A DNA stretch of 64,000 nucleotides from Omphiscola glabra (Eukaryota; Mollusca; Gastropoda; Lymnaeidae). Shown here piece by piece: positions 1-11,336 of the stretch (position 1 is its first letter; each line of letters starts with the position of its first letter). The position numbers were made by a program, and so were the translations under genes. The DNA is taken from contig OZ024799.1 of the NCBI GenBank assembly GCA_964017045.1, positions 26,795,596 to 26,859,595 of the forward strand, read 5' to 3'. The notes below the pieces were generated by a model. It did not search any database, was not told the DNA's origin, and saw only the letters and a list, made by a program, of their open reading frames with translations.

Positions 1-4
1 ATAC

Positions 5-857
5 TGATGGCTGACAGTTTTACTAAAACAAACTAAGAAAATGCAGGTCTGAGGACTATAGCTTTTATTTGGAAACTAACAAAGGAAATAAAAGGAAAGG
101 TGCAGGAAAGGAAAGGAAATAACCAGGAAAGGGACAATACAGAGCGTCCAAATGGGCCGCTATGAACACTGACACACTGCAGGGATGCGGTTCCAACCTC
201 GAATAAAATCTCCCCAAATGTGCCCGCCTTAAATAGTCGTGCGCGGACGTACCCGAGAACCTGACGTCACGCCCTGACTTCGAGTGTCCAAAACTTGTTT
301 TCTGACAGAATTTCTGTGGTAAACTGACAAACCCGCGAGACTACAACCCAAATTAAAGTGGATATCCCGGATCCAATCCCTAATTAATTAAATGTGTCCT
401 TCTTAGTTTTGTCTCCGCTATCTAAGATACATTTTTATATTTCTATGAGTTATATACTTTTTGAGATATTTAAATAAAACAGGTTGGGACCCCCCCATAA
501 CTGAATGTGAAAACTCTCTTAATTACTAAAAATTAAAATACCTTATGACGTTGGAGACTTGTAAATATACTAAAATATAGCGAATAAACTCCCCTTCCCA
601 ACTAGATATAATTTATAATTTAATTCACTATGGTTCCCGAGATAAAAATTATTTAACTTAGCACTAGAGCACAAATAGTGGTTCCCACTATTTAAGTATT
701 CTATGCCATGCGTGAGAGCCCGTCGGTCAGTCTGAATGGGGTGAACTTGACCAGAGCTGGGGTCAACATTCCAATCCTGTGTTGGGCGAGGTCAAATTAC
801 ACTACAGTGTTGGTGGTGGGCGCGATTTAAAAAACGGGGCCTACCCTACCACATCCA
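5..857 (-). repeat. LTR copy 1 (3' LTR in minus orientation)
   Basis: This copy reads base for base like 2263-3115 wherever I compared them, with a constant offset of 2258. Identity ends exactly at 857, after ...CACATCCA. Near-perfect identity of the two LTRs implies a recent insertion or recent gene conversion. Confidence 0.85.
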
Positions 858-2262
858 CCCCAAACGTTTGAATTCCAGCGCCCTCGCTGGCTCAACTATA
901 AGGGAATCAGCAGGTACAAGCAAATACAGAAAGTTGAATAACATTATATGGACCCAAGGAATAGATAAATATTTACATTGGCATATTAAGATACGCAACA
1001 TAAGTGTTCAATAAAATAAAGTACACAAATACAGTACATGGGTGTAGGTCAATCAAAGAGTATGACAATTATTACATTAACATGACATCATCTTAACTAT
1101 GATTTATAATCATATCGACTTGTGATTATACAGGCGCGTAAACCAAGTCGACTCAAACTTGGAGCACGGCAGTACGTTTAACGCAAGCACCCTAAAGTAT
1201 AATCGCTAATTGTATACTGGTGTAAAAACCTAAGTTTATTTGAAACTTGAGGCATTTCAGTATGTGTAATTAGGACTATAGCAATTATAAGTGTTGGACC
1301 GCAACGCATGCGTACGTGGGTTTGTAGTGGACAAGGCGCATGGCCACGTGTATACCTAGGTCATTGTCACTGGGTACATCAAATGAGATTGACAAGTTAT
1401 TAAACTAAAACTCCCGTTAACTTGTTTGTAAAGTACAATAAAAGGGTTAATCTTAGAGAGAAAAAAATTACATGTACTCTACGACTAAACAAAAAAAAAC
1501 TATAATGGCATTGTAATTACACCAATGCACAATAGACCAGTAAAGCTATTGTTGGCTACAGGTCGTCTCGGGTCATCACTGTCACTGGCGGGGGTACTTC
1601 TGTCACTGTTCTTAGGCTCGAGGGCTGCTGTATCAATCATCAGGAGGCCGTGCCGGCTCGCCCAGTCAATGCATGTCGATGCGACATATGTAGGTCGATG
1701 CAACAGTGCATCAAAAAGGATTCGAATCGCTCTTCCCATGAGTAGGAAAACAGTCCTGTAGTGACATGAGGAGTATACCGGTACAGGTACGCCTCTACCA
1801 AGTCCGGTAAAAACGTTCGCCATGGTCGTGTTCTGCCAGGTGATATGAAAGGAAGAGCATACCGCAGGGTCATTTTGGACCGCTGGCATTGTCCTTCGCC
1901 TTGTGCTTGGCACAGCTTGTGGTGAAATTTCATACCTGGCGTTCTGTTGGAGACTGGTAGGGGCGTGGACCACGGTTGATTAATGACCGGTGGCAAGGAA
2001 TGAAGACTAAGGTGCAGGGTCTTGTTTAGCCGCTGGCACAGTCCATGTTCATGTAGATGGCATGGCTTGTTGTAGTCTTTGGTAAAGTGCCTGTTAATGA
2101 CTGGCACTTGTTCTGTTGTTACTGCGGGCTCCATTTGTTGATCTATATTGTCCCTTTCCTTGAAATACTGCTCTCAATTGAATTCTGAAAAGCTATCCTC
2201 AATTTAACAAATCCTGCCGACGACGCCAAAAACTGTAGCCGAGTGGTGATGTGTGATGATAC

Positions 2263-3115
2263 TGATGGCTGACAGTTTTACTAAAACAAACTAAGAAAAT
2301 GCAGGTCTGAGGACTATAGCTTTTATTTGGAAACTAACAAAGGAAATAAAAGGAAAGGTGCAGGAAAGGAAAGGAAATAACCAGGAAAGGGACAATACAG
2401 AGCGTCCAAATGGGCCGCTATGAACACTGACACACTGCAGGGATGCGGTTCCAACCTCGAATAAAATCTCCCCAAATGTGCCCGCCTTAAATAGTCGTGC
2501 GCGGACGTACCCGAGAACCTGACGTCACGCCCTGACTTCGAGTGTCCAAAACTTGTTTTCTGACAGAATTTCTGTGGTAAACTGACAAACCCGCGAGACT
2601 ACAACCCAAATTAAAGTGGATATCCCGGATCCAATCCCTAATTAATTAAATGTGTCCTTCTTAGTTTTGTCTCCGCTATCTAAGATACATTTTTATATTT
2701 CTATGAGTTATATACTTTTTGAGATATTTAAATAAAACAGGTTGGGACCCCCCCATAACTGAATGTGAAAACTCTCTTAATTACTAAAAATTAAAATACC
2801 TTATGACGTTGGAGACTTGTAAATATACTAAAATATAGCGAATAAACTCCCCTTCCCAACTAGATATAATTTATAATTTAATTCACTATGGTTCCCGAGA
2901 TAAAAATTATTTAACTTAGCACTAGAGCACAAATAGTGGTTCCCACTATTTAAGTATTCTATGCCATGCGTGAGAGCCCGTCGGTCAGTCTGAATGGGGT
3001 GAACTTGACCAGAGCTGGGGTCAACATTCCAATCCTGTGTTGGGCGAGGTCAAATTACACTACAGTGTTGGTGGTGGGCGCGATTTAAAAAACGGGGCCT
3101 ACCCTACCACATCCA
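2263..3115 (-). repeat. LTR copy 2 (5' LTR in minus orientation)
   Basis: This is the partner of 5-857. The sequence to its right (atttatcaaatt...) is unrelated intronic DNA, so 3115/3116 is the element boundary on this side. Confidence 0.85.
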
Positions 3116-3510
3116 ATTTATCAAATTAATTTGATTTAGAAAGGATAAATCATAAAGTAAATCATCTTAATGTTGATACTGGTTTTTACTTAAATTATAG
3201 GGTTTTTAACTGAATTTTTTTTTAAAATCTGCTTGCTGATTTTAAGTAAAGTCCAATAAGTTGGTTTTAAAAGTCACAAGCTGATAGTTTTGTGCATATA
3301 AAAATAATGTGCATATAGAATACCCAGTTCTGTGGTTAAAAATTTAATTGTACATCTTTTCTTATACTTATAAATTGGGACCATATTTTTATCAACATAC
3401 TTATCTACGTGTAACTGCAGATTTTTAGCAGGCAACACAATAAATCAATAATATCAATAATATTTTTGCTACTTTAAAAAAAAAATTAAACCTGTTTATT
3501 AATTTTACAG

Positions 3511-6500
3511 AACATACAGGGTAAATGTGGTGGCTTTGAGTAATAGCCTTCAATATGGAGATTCATTCAAGTCCAATACTCTGGTGGTCAATCCTTCTGG
3601 TAAAGCTGATATGTTTGTGGATGAGAGTTTATCAGAGGATACAGGGATCCCTGTCAAGATTATCAAGATTACAAACAACAGTATCCACCTTGACTGGAGT
3701 AAATTTCTGGAAACAGAAGAGGTTTCCTTCTACAAAATACAGTGGAGCAGTGTGGCTCAACCTGATGTAGGTTTTTTGCATTGGTTTTATTAAACTGGGA
3801 TGGCAGTCTTTAGGTTTCCCCTCTGGAAAATGATGAAAGGGATAGAAATAATTCAAAGAAACTTTACAGTATTTTGTACTGTTTCGTTTCCAACAGTCTT
3901 TAAATTTGTGTTTCTCTCTTTTAACTGCCTGTGCTGAGTGAACTCGTAAATCTGGTCTAGAATATGATGTGATTTTTTAAAATAAAAATATTATTATGGG
4001 CACCAGGTTAAAACTGTTTAAGCAACTGTAGGAAATTGTAAAGGTTATGCAGCAAAACTCTCTCAGATTACCATAAACTTAGCTGTAGCTCCCCAGGTGG
4101 AGTGATGTTAAGCAACAGCACCTTTCCTACATTGCTGCTGCTTGTCTAAATATTATTATTTTAAAATTCATACTTTTAAAAATTTTGCTTTTCTTTTTGT
4201 TAGGATTGTTCTTTATTTCTTTTCTTTATTTCAGCAAAGAGAGGTGAAGTTGTCCAAACATGATTCTAACTGTGTCATCAACAAGTGCCTTCCTGGAACA
4301 ACTCACTTTGTCAGAGTTGTCTCTTACAATGTGAATGGTCAGATCTTGGAAAAATCCAAACAGCTGACCATCCAGACCTCAGCTCCACCAGATGCACCAA
4401 AACTTTCTGTCAGGTTTGAACTATAAAATTATTTTTTCTTCAAGTAGAATAAGATTTTTAAAATAGTTCTATTGTTATGGTTATGTAAATTTGATATTTT
4501 TAAAGATTTGGCTTGTTAGATGAACAATACATAACAAAGGACTAAAAACCAGCATACAAAGACAAACTATACCAAGACTAGTGAAATTAACAATATTCAC
4601 TCTAATTATACTATTAAATTCATCTAAAATATACAAAATCAAATACCGGGTATATAGAAATAAAAACTAAATTAACTTACAACACAGCAAGTGAAAAGGT
4701 ATAATCCTTGACAGATATACACACAAAAAGTAAAATCTTGTAAGGCTCTTATTAGCACTGGTATATTAAGAAGTCCTGTGTCTAAGAAATCTAGAAAATC
4801 TGTCCCGGCTGGGAAAGCTGCCTGCTTATTTATTGGGAGGGATTTAGAACCCTTGAGAAAAGAAATTCTAGAAATTGCATCACCTGATAAACAGCCTTTT
4901 TTATCAATCAAGGAAGCAGTGGGTTGGTAGAGCGGTACCCATTTAATAGAAAAGAAAGGGGGATGCAAGTGGTGGACACCACAGAACTATGCTGAAGTAT
5001 AATTAGATCCACAAACTGGTTATAACATCTATCCCTCATAAGTTCCAGATTCAAATAATCATTTATATATTTTAGTTTTGATTTTAATAATATGTTCAAC
5101 TAGTTTTAGTTACCTTGGTCATGATATTTTCTTTTTATATTCCAATTAATCTTAAAACCAATTTAAAAGCTGTTGATTTTATATTCTTCAGAGCTTGCAA
5201 TTTTCGCTATATTGCCATTCAATGGGACAAGCCAACCACATATGGTGATGCCCTACTGACTGGTTACAAGGTTTATGTCAATGGGATTGTTGAGGCCATC
5301 TTGAATTCTGATCAACTCAGCTACACCTACACACAAGGGAAATGGTGCCATGAATATGCATTCCAAGTACAGGTAATCATCAACCTTTTTGAAATGATGC
5401 AGAAATCCAGAACCAAAAACACTATTTTGAAGTTAATTTTGTTTTTAAATGTAGTTTGATAAGGACTATATAATTATTAAAGATTTTATCCTGTATTCTT
5501 ATGTGATCGAGGGAGATTAAAAGATATTTTATATTTTAATTTTAGGCCCTGACTGCAAGCGATAACTTGAACAGCAAACCATCAGAGCCTTTGATAGTCA
5601 CCTGGCCAGGATCTAAACCCCCAGAAGTCAAGTGCCTTCCATCCATCAGCAGTTCCACTTTACGGGTTGGTTGGAGTGAGCCTTACCTGACTGATGGGAT
5701 CAAAGTCAAACACTACAAGGTTCATTTTTATTCAAAATACTGTCTAAAAAAATTCCACAAAGTATTGTTAATTCACATTTTTCATTTACACTTTGCATTA
5801 AGGACAAAAGGAAATGTCATTAATTTGTTTATTGCTCATTATCACATTTTAGTTGTATTGTGTTGAGGCTGGAACAGAGAAAGTTATACAAAGTGTTGGC
5901 CCAATTCATCCTGATTCTAGAGAAGGAGAGTTCAAGAACTTGAAGAAGGGGGATTACTCTGTATATCTGGAAACTCATGTAAGCAAAATCTCAGTTAGTA
6001 ATAGAGGTATCAATAGTAATGATTTTTATGAAGCCAAAAAAGTAAAAAAAAATTCTATTTTAGCAAAACTATGATCAATAATGAGGTATTCCCCACTTTT
6101 TCTTGCATCAACATTGACACAGATTATCATCAACATTGACACAGATTATCATCAACATTGACACAGATTATCATCAATATTGACAGATTGTCATCAACAT
6201 TGACACAGATTATCATCAACATTAACACAGATTATCATCAACATTGACACAGATTATCATCAACATTAACACAGATTATCATCAACATTGACACAGATTA
6301 TCATCAACATTGACACAGATTGTCATCAACATTGACACAGATTGTCATCAAACAGTATTAGAGGGAAAAGATTGAAACTGTTTCTTTTCTTTTTATCTTT
6401 TTTGTTCAGCTTTATGGCACAGATACAGTCATCAAATCTGAGATCATTTCCATGCAGCCTGCCTTGTCACCTGATCCCCCACAGATCACTGTAACACTTG

Positions 6501-9500
6501 TTGGTCTGGAGGAGAGAAGAAGAATAGAGAAATTTATCAGTGACCTTGTCAACAAAAGAGATAGGTGGGTAAAGGGTTTTGTACATTTCACTACTGGTGG
6601 TCAGTAGCAGACAAAAAAAATCTTGTTTGTGAATTCGCACCCAAAAAATGCTTCCTATGAGTTTTTAGGCTATTTACAGAATATTAATTATTGTCAGTGA
6701 GGTCATAAGCTCTACATCTTTTCAATGCTTACTCGTTGCTGCTATAGGAAATACATGTTTCAGTAAGTTTTTCAAATATCCTTCAGTCTCTGTTGACAGC
6801 CAGGTTTGGCTATTTAAGTTTTCTTTTCAAGTTTTCTTTAACTGAACAATTTTGTGTACTGGGTATGCATAAAATATTGGTTCAATTAAATGTACTTTTT
6901 TTGTGATGTATTGAGTTCTATATTTTGTTAAAAGACCTTGTCAGCTAAATGTTATAGGGTTATAACACTTTAATCTGTCAAAAAGATAGTTGCTTTTGTG
7001 GTAGTAGCTTGTGTGTATACTCTCATACTTGGATGTGTTTTGTAAGTTTTACTTATGAACCACCTTATTTCTGAAATAACAACTCCTTGTGGATCAATTA
7101 TAATCCAATATTTATCTGTTATCTAGGTTGATTCGGCAAGTAGGTCACAAGTTAAAAAAGATTGGAGCCCTTTCATATCCCTTGAGAGCTGAAAAAAATG
7201 AGGTATTTATGTTCTTTTACCATTCTATCATTAATATTGTCAAGTTTGCCTTTTTTTAAAGTTTTTTTGTAGATTATCATTTCTAAATAATCATACTGAG
7301 CAGTGAAGTTTATAATGGAAGAAATTATTTGATTTAAAAAAATGAATCAGTAATAGATCTAGTGGCATAGCGCTGGTTAGTGCGGCTGGCGTTGTACAAG
7401 ATTATTGCTTCCCACCATTTGTCAAACATTTTAGCCCTCCATACATTTTTTTAAAAAGTTAAAGCATTGTCCAGGGTGATTTCTCCAATCTTGCAACCAT
7501 TGTTACACCGGTGAATAATCTATGGAAAATCATCACATTACTTTTCTTTTTATTCCATATCAAGGATGTAGTGATGGGAGCCCACTCACTCACCCGTATA
7601 GAGGAACTTCTAGAAGCTTGTTTTACAGCTTTGAACAACTACACTGGCCATTTGACAGCAATTGTGAGCTGGCAGTGTCCTCAGTCGAACCAAGACATGC
7701 AGGTATCAGAGTTTAAACTCTTGGTGGATGGGAGACAATATGGAAGTCCAATACATGCTGGGACCAGGACTATCAGAATACAGGTACTTGAGCACAACAG
7801 GATGACCATTCATTTTTTTTTAGTTTCAAGAAGATAAATAAGGTTTTAAATCTGTTGAATTTTAAAGGCTTAAAATACTGTATTTTGCAAGTTATTTCTT
7901 TGATGGTCACTTTTGGGTAAAATAATTATCTTTATAAAAATTGTATGCGTGGGTAATATAAATTTAAAATATAACACATTATTTGATATTTCTATAATTG
8001 GTACTAAAACAAGGCAGTTTACGCACACAGTCATGTACAGTAAATGCAATAAAATCATTATCTTGTTTTATAAAACTTATCATCACAACTCTTTCTATAA
8101 ATGATACCTGTATAAGAATATGGTCTTTTTTCTAGCTTGGCCTTGAACAGTCAAATTACAGACTATCAATGGTAGCTACAAGTGACAAGCCACATGGTAC
8201 TAGTGCCGAGTCAAATGTCTGTGAAGTCTTAGCTATGCCCTTTAAGCCATTTTCCTTTTACTGCTATCATGCCATTCACTTGAAAGATGTCAAGTAAGTT
8301 TGACGTTTAGTCCACTAATTATTTTATTGTATAAAGCTATTACTTTTGATAATGGTTTGTAAAAAGTTATTTTTTAGATTGTTCTAAATAACCATACCAT
8401 ACATCATATATCTCGTTCAAGCAGTGTTTTTTTAATAAATGTAATAAATTAATTAAATAAGCTCTGTTCTTTTCCGATTTACATTTGCTTTTCTACATGT
8501 CGATTAAATGTTTAATATGCATTTATTTATTTTTAGATATCCTGCCAATGGCTGTTGTAAATTTCAAGATTCTATAACGTATGAACGACAAGTAGCCAAA
8601 AAATTGGCTAACCAGGGACTTCTTACAAAGTTTGTTCCCCCGCCATCTTGCAGCCTACTAGACATATTTGATGGAGAATACAAACAGTTGATGTCAGTTC
8701 ATGTGGCCAGTCGCCCCACAGTTCTATTGTTCTGGACACCATGGTGTCTGTCTTCTCAGAAAATAATGAATAATTTTATAAGATTTTCCAGAGAAAATGC
8801 CAACCTGGTAAGCAATCCTAGCAACAGTGCCAACAGCAAAGGGCAAAAAAATTCCATGTTAGACCAACAATAAAAAAATGAGTAAAATTATATAAAACCT
8901 CAATCTAAAGTAAATTTGAAATCATGATATTCACAGCAGCTTCTTTGAGCTTTGTGACATTAGTCATGACTTTTATTTTGAATACTTATATGAATGAACA
9001 GAATCTGTACTACATTATCCTAAAATTCATTTTTTGTCTTTCAGATTTCATTTATAGCTGTAACTTGTGGTGTGTCAGGTGCTACAAATGATGGCAGGAA
9101 ATCTCTTAGACACATGGTGACATCTAACAGCTGGCGAGATGACAATACAGTTTGGCATGTGACATCAGAATGTGGGCCAAGTTCTCTTCGTGCTCAGAAA
9201 AAACTAAATCATATAAGCACTGGTAAGATGTAACATTTTATTGTTGAACTGATTTTTTAAAACTTAGCTGAAACAAAAATGTATTTCTCATCCCAGAAAA
9301 ATATTTTGAGATATGGTATAAATTGCAATATAACTGCTCTTTGTTGGAAAAAACACGGTACCCCTAGGCTGGGGTACCATGTTATATGAGACCTCTAATA
9401 ATAATAATAATACTATAACTTTTTAGACTGGGTCATTGAGGCAGCTTTCCTTACATTCTTTTGTGTTAATAAATGATTATATGCATTTAATTTTAATTTG

Positions 9501-11336
9501 GTTATCATTTATTTTTAATTGAAATCAAGTTAAATTTAAGGCGTTTTTTAAAATTACATCACTTCAGATTAACTACCATATACTATTTAAGTTAAAGTTT
9601 AAGATTATTTAAGTATCACTATGGCTAAAATTGAGAATCAGAAACAGGGTGTTTCAACATTCAGAAAAATCTAGCTCCATCGGCTTAACACTTTAAAAAC
9701 ATGTTCTGGCTTATATTATCATAATTAGCTCCATCGGCTTAACACTTTAAAAACATGTTCTGGCTTACATTGTCATAATTATAACAACCAGTTCTTTAAC
9801 TTTAATGTACTGTTAGCTATGTTTTGCTAATATTTTATTTTATTACTTGTAAAAGATTCCAAGTTAGAACAAGACAAACACAAGGATAAATCAATGGACC
9901 TAGCAGAAATTCTTGGCATCGCTGGTGTTCCAACTTTCTTGTTTATTCATCCTGAAGGTAAGTCTGAGGGTAGAAAATGTTTCATAGGTTAACTCTCATG
10001 GGAGATCATGTTTTTTAAGATTTGCGTTAGGGGAGAGAATGTTTAATCTGTGTGCTGGACAATTTTTACAATGTAAAACTAACATAGCAATAACACGGAG
10101 ATCTGAAGCTCAGATTTGTTATAGGAACAAACATCTGACTTGCTTATCAAAGTAAATTTAGTATCTGCTGAAGTTGTGCAGTTGACATACCGTATTGTGT
10201 TTATTAACTTGATTATTCTTGTTCTGCAGGTTACATAGCATGGCATGGACGTTACTGTGCCTTTGATTACCCAGCTTTTGATGCTTTTATGAGACACACC
10301 GTTAGTGAAGTATTAAAACAGCCATGTTTTGTCTCTAGCTGTGACTGTTGTAAAGGTGATACAACGGTTGATGAAGTTATGGGTGAGTTTTCATTATCTA
10401 AATTTTGTGAGCTTGCGAATCATAGAACTGCTAAGAATGAGTTAAATAAATCTGCAGATTCATCAAGCAAAAATATATGTTTAGAATGAAATTGACAGTG
10501 ATAACCAGTTTTCAATAGTAATACCATAAAAGGACTAAGACTTCAGTCCTCCCTTTTACAAAAGAACTAACAGTACGGGTAACTAAAACCTCTTTGAATT
10601 TTCCTGAATCCATGTATCATATTCACTGATGACTGTTTCATCTCATGCATTAAAAAAATGTACCAAGAATTTATTTACAGACACATCAGATCTTGTCTGA
10701 AATTGCTTCAAATTCAAAGCATAGATCTGTTCTTGAAGTACAGAGGTTTTCAAATGAAGTTCTTAGGAATTCCATAATACAAATATAACAATAAAATGTT
10801 TATCCATGTCTTTGAAGAATTTTTTAAGTTGATGATAAATTAAATACTGTACTAGCTGATCAACTGTTCAGTCGCATGGTTAAAAAAAATGTCAACTATC
10901 GATCCTTATATTTTTAGTCAAAACTAAAAACATATTCACTAATATTTTGTTATTTTTTACAGCACTTCAACTTCCCAATGTGATAAGCAGCCAAACCAGG
11001 CACACAGCACCAAGAACAGTCTCACCAACAAGCTCATCAGATAGACAATCACGATCAGACATGAAGTACGCAGCAATCAATGGGTACACCCACAATGTCA
11101 GTGGGACAGAACGCATGTTTGTCACTGAAGTGCATAAAAAAAGGTCCCCAAGTCCACGTCACGGCTCAAAGAGGAGCAATATTTCAGTGAACCAGCGGCC
11201 ATACTCTGCAAATAGTGCCGGTCAAGGCATGTTGGAAAAGTCTCCTTACATGGCTTGTGTTGCCCCCCACATTCATCAACCACACAAAATTACAGTAAGG
11301 CCATATAGTGCCAAGAAGTTTATGCACAATGTGTAA
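3511..11336 (+). CDS. FN3-repeat / thioredoxin-like fusion protein (3' part of gene, 14 exons)
   Basis: Exons: 3511-3766, 4235-4413, 5192-5372, 5546-5719, 5853-5978, 6410-6564, 7127-7202, 7565-7783, 8136-8293, 8537-8807, 9045-9222, 9856-9957, 10230-10382, 10963-11336. All introns are GT-AG and all phases agree; the join gives 866 residues ending at TAA 11334. The first exon begins mid-codon, so the N-terminus lies left of the LTR element, outside the window. Numbering from the first full codon: end of one fibronectin type III domain (1-26), three more to about 316, a charged, possibly coiled-coil stretch (about 337-370), another FN3-like domain (about 400-490), then a thioredoxin-like domain (about 545-740) with WC578LSS581 where thioredoxin has WCGPC, and a cis-proline in GVP683TF. 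The basic Ser-rich tail carries RPYSA twice. No signal peptide or membrane segment is visible in this part. CxxS suggests thiol binding or a structural role rather than disulfide reduction (inference). I do not recognise a named family. Confidence 0.88.
6107..6351. repeat. 22-bp minisatellite in an intron
   Basis: About 11 head-to-tail copies of CATCAACATTGACACAGATT plus AT or GT lie in the intron between the exons ending 5978 and starting 6410. Variants include TTAACAC for TTGACAC and one 20-bp unit. Confidence 0.95.
9673..9780. repeat. 54-bp tandem duplication in an intron
   Basis: A unit beginning AGCTCCATCGGCTTAACAC occurs at 9673 and again at 9727. The copies differ only at a few positions near their ends. 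It lies in the intron before the exon encoding the cis-proline of the thioredoxin-like domain. Confidence 0.9.

Larger units (their letters stand above)
5..3115 (-). mobile_element. Non-autonomous LTR retrotransposon, probably minus-strand orientation
   Basis: Two direct repeats of 853 bp (5-857 and 2263-3115) flank 1405 bp of internal sequence. On the minus strand each LTR starts TGGATGTGG and ends GCCATCA, giving TG...CA ends. About 30 nt inside the upstream (minus-strand) LTR lies TTTTTGGCGTCGTCGGCAGG, which resembles the TGGCG-type tRNA primer-binding sites of Ty3/gypsy-like elements; this sets the orientation and is inference. No gag, protease, reverse transcriptase, RNase H or integrase is visible; the internal open frames on the minus strand at 1500-1973 and 1640-2134 match nothing I recognise. 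The element lies in an intron of the FN3-thioredoxin gene. The four bases before the left LTR (atac) equal those before the right LTR, so the left flank may still be element sequence and no target duplication can be shown. Confidence 0.8.

Noticed and set aside
1500..2134. Overlapping minus-strand open frames inside the LTR element
   Set aside because: No gag, zinc-knuckle, protease or polymerase motif; the two frames overlap each other and internal sub-repeats explain part of the composition.
7361..7420. tRNA-like A-box string (TGGCATAGCGCTGGTTAGTGC)
   Set aside because: No B box or cloverleaf partner follows; at most a SINE head fragment, too little to call.
7522..7716. Second open frame across the FN3 exon at 7565-7783
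   Set aside because: The preceding exon ends in phase 0 and the next begins in phase 0, which fits only the frame giving SLTRIEELLEACF and LLVDGRQYG; the other frame is a shadow.
9357..9381. Short hairpin GGTACCCC...GGGGTACC in an intron
   Set aside because: Eight-bp stem only; no evidence of an RNA gene or element end.
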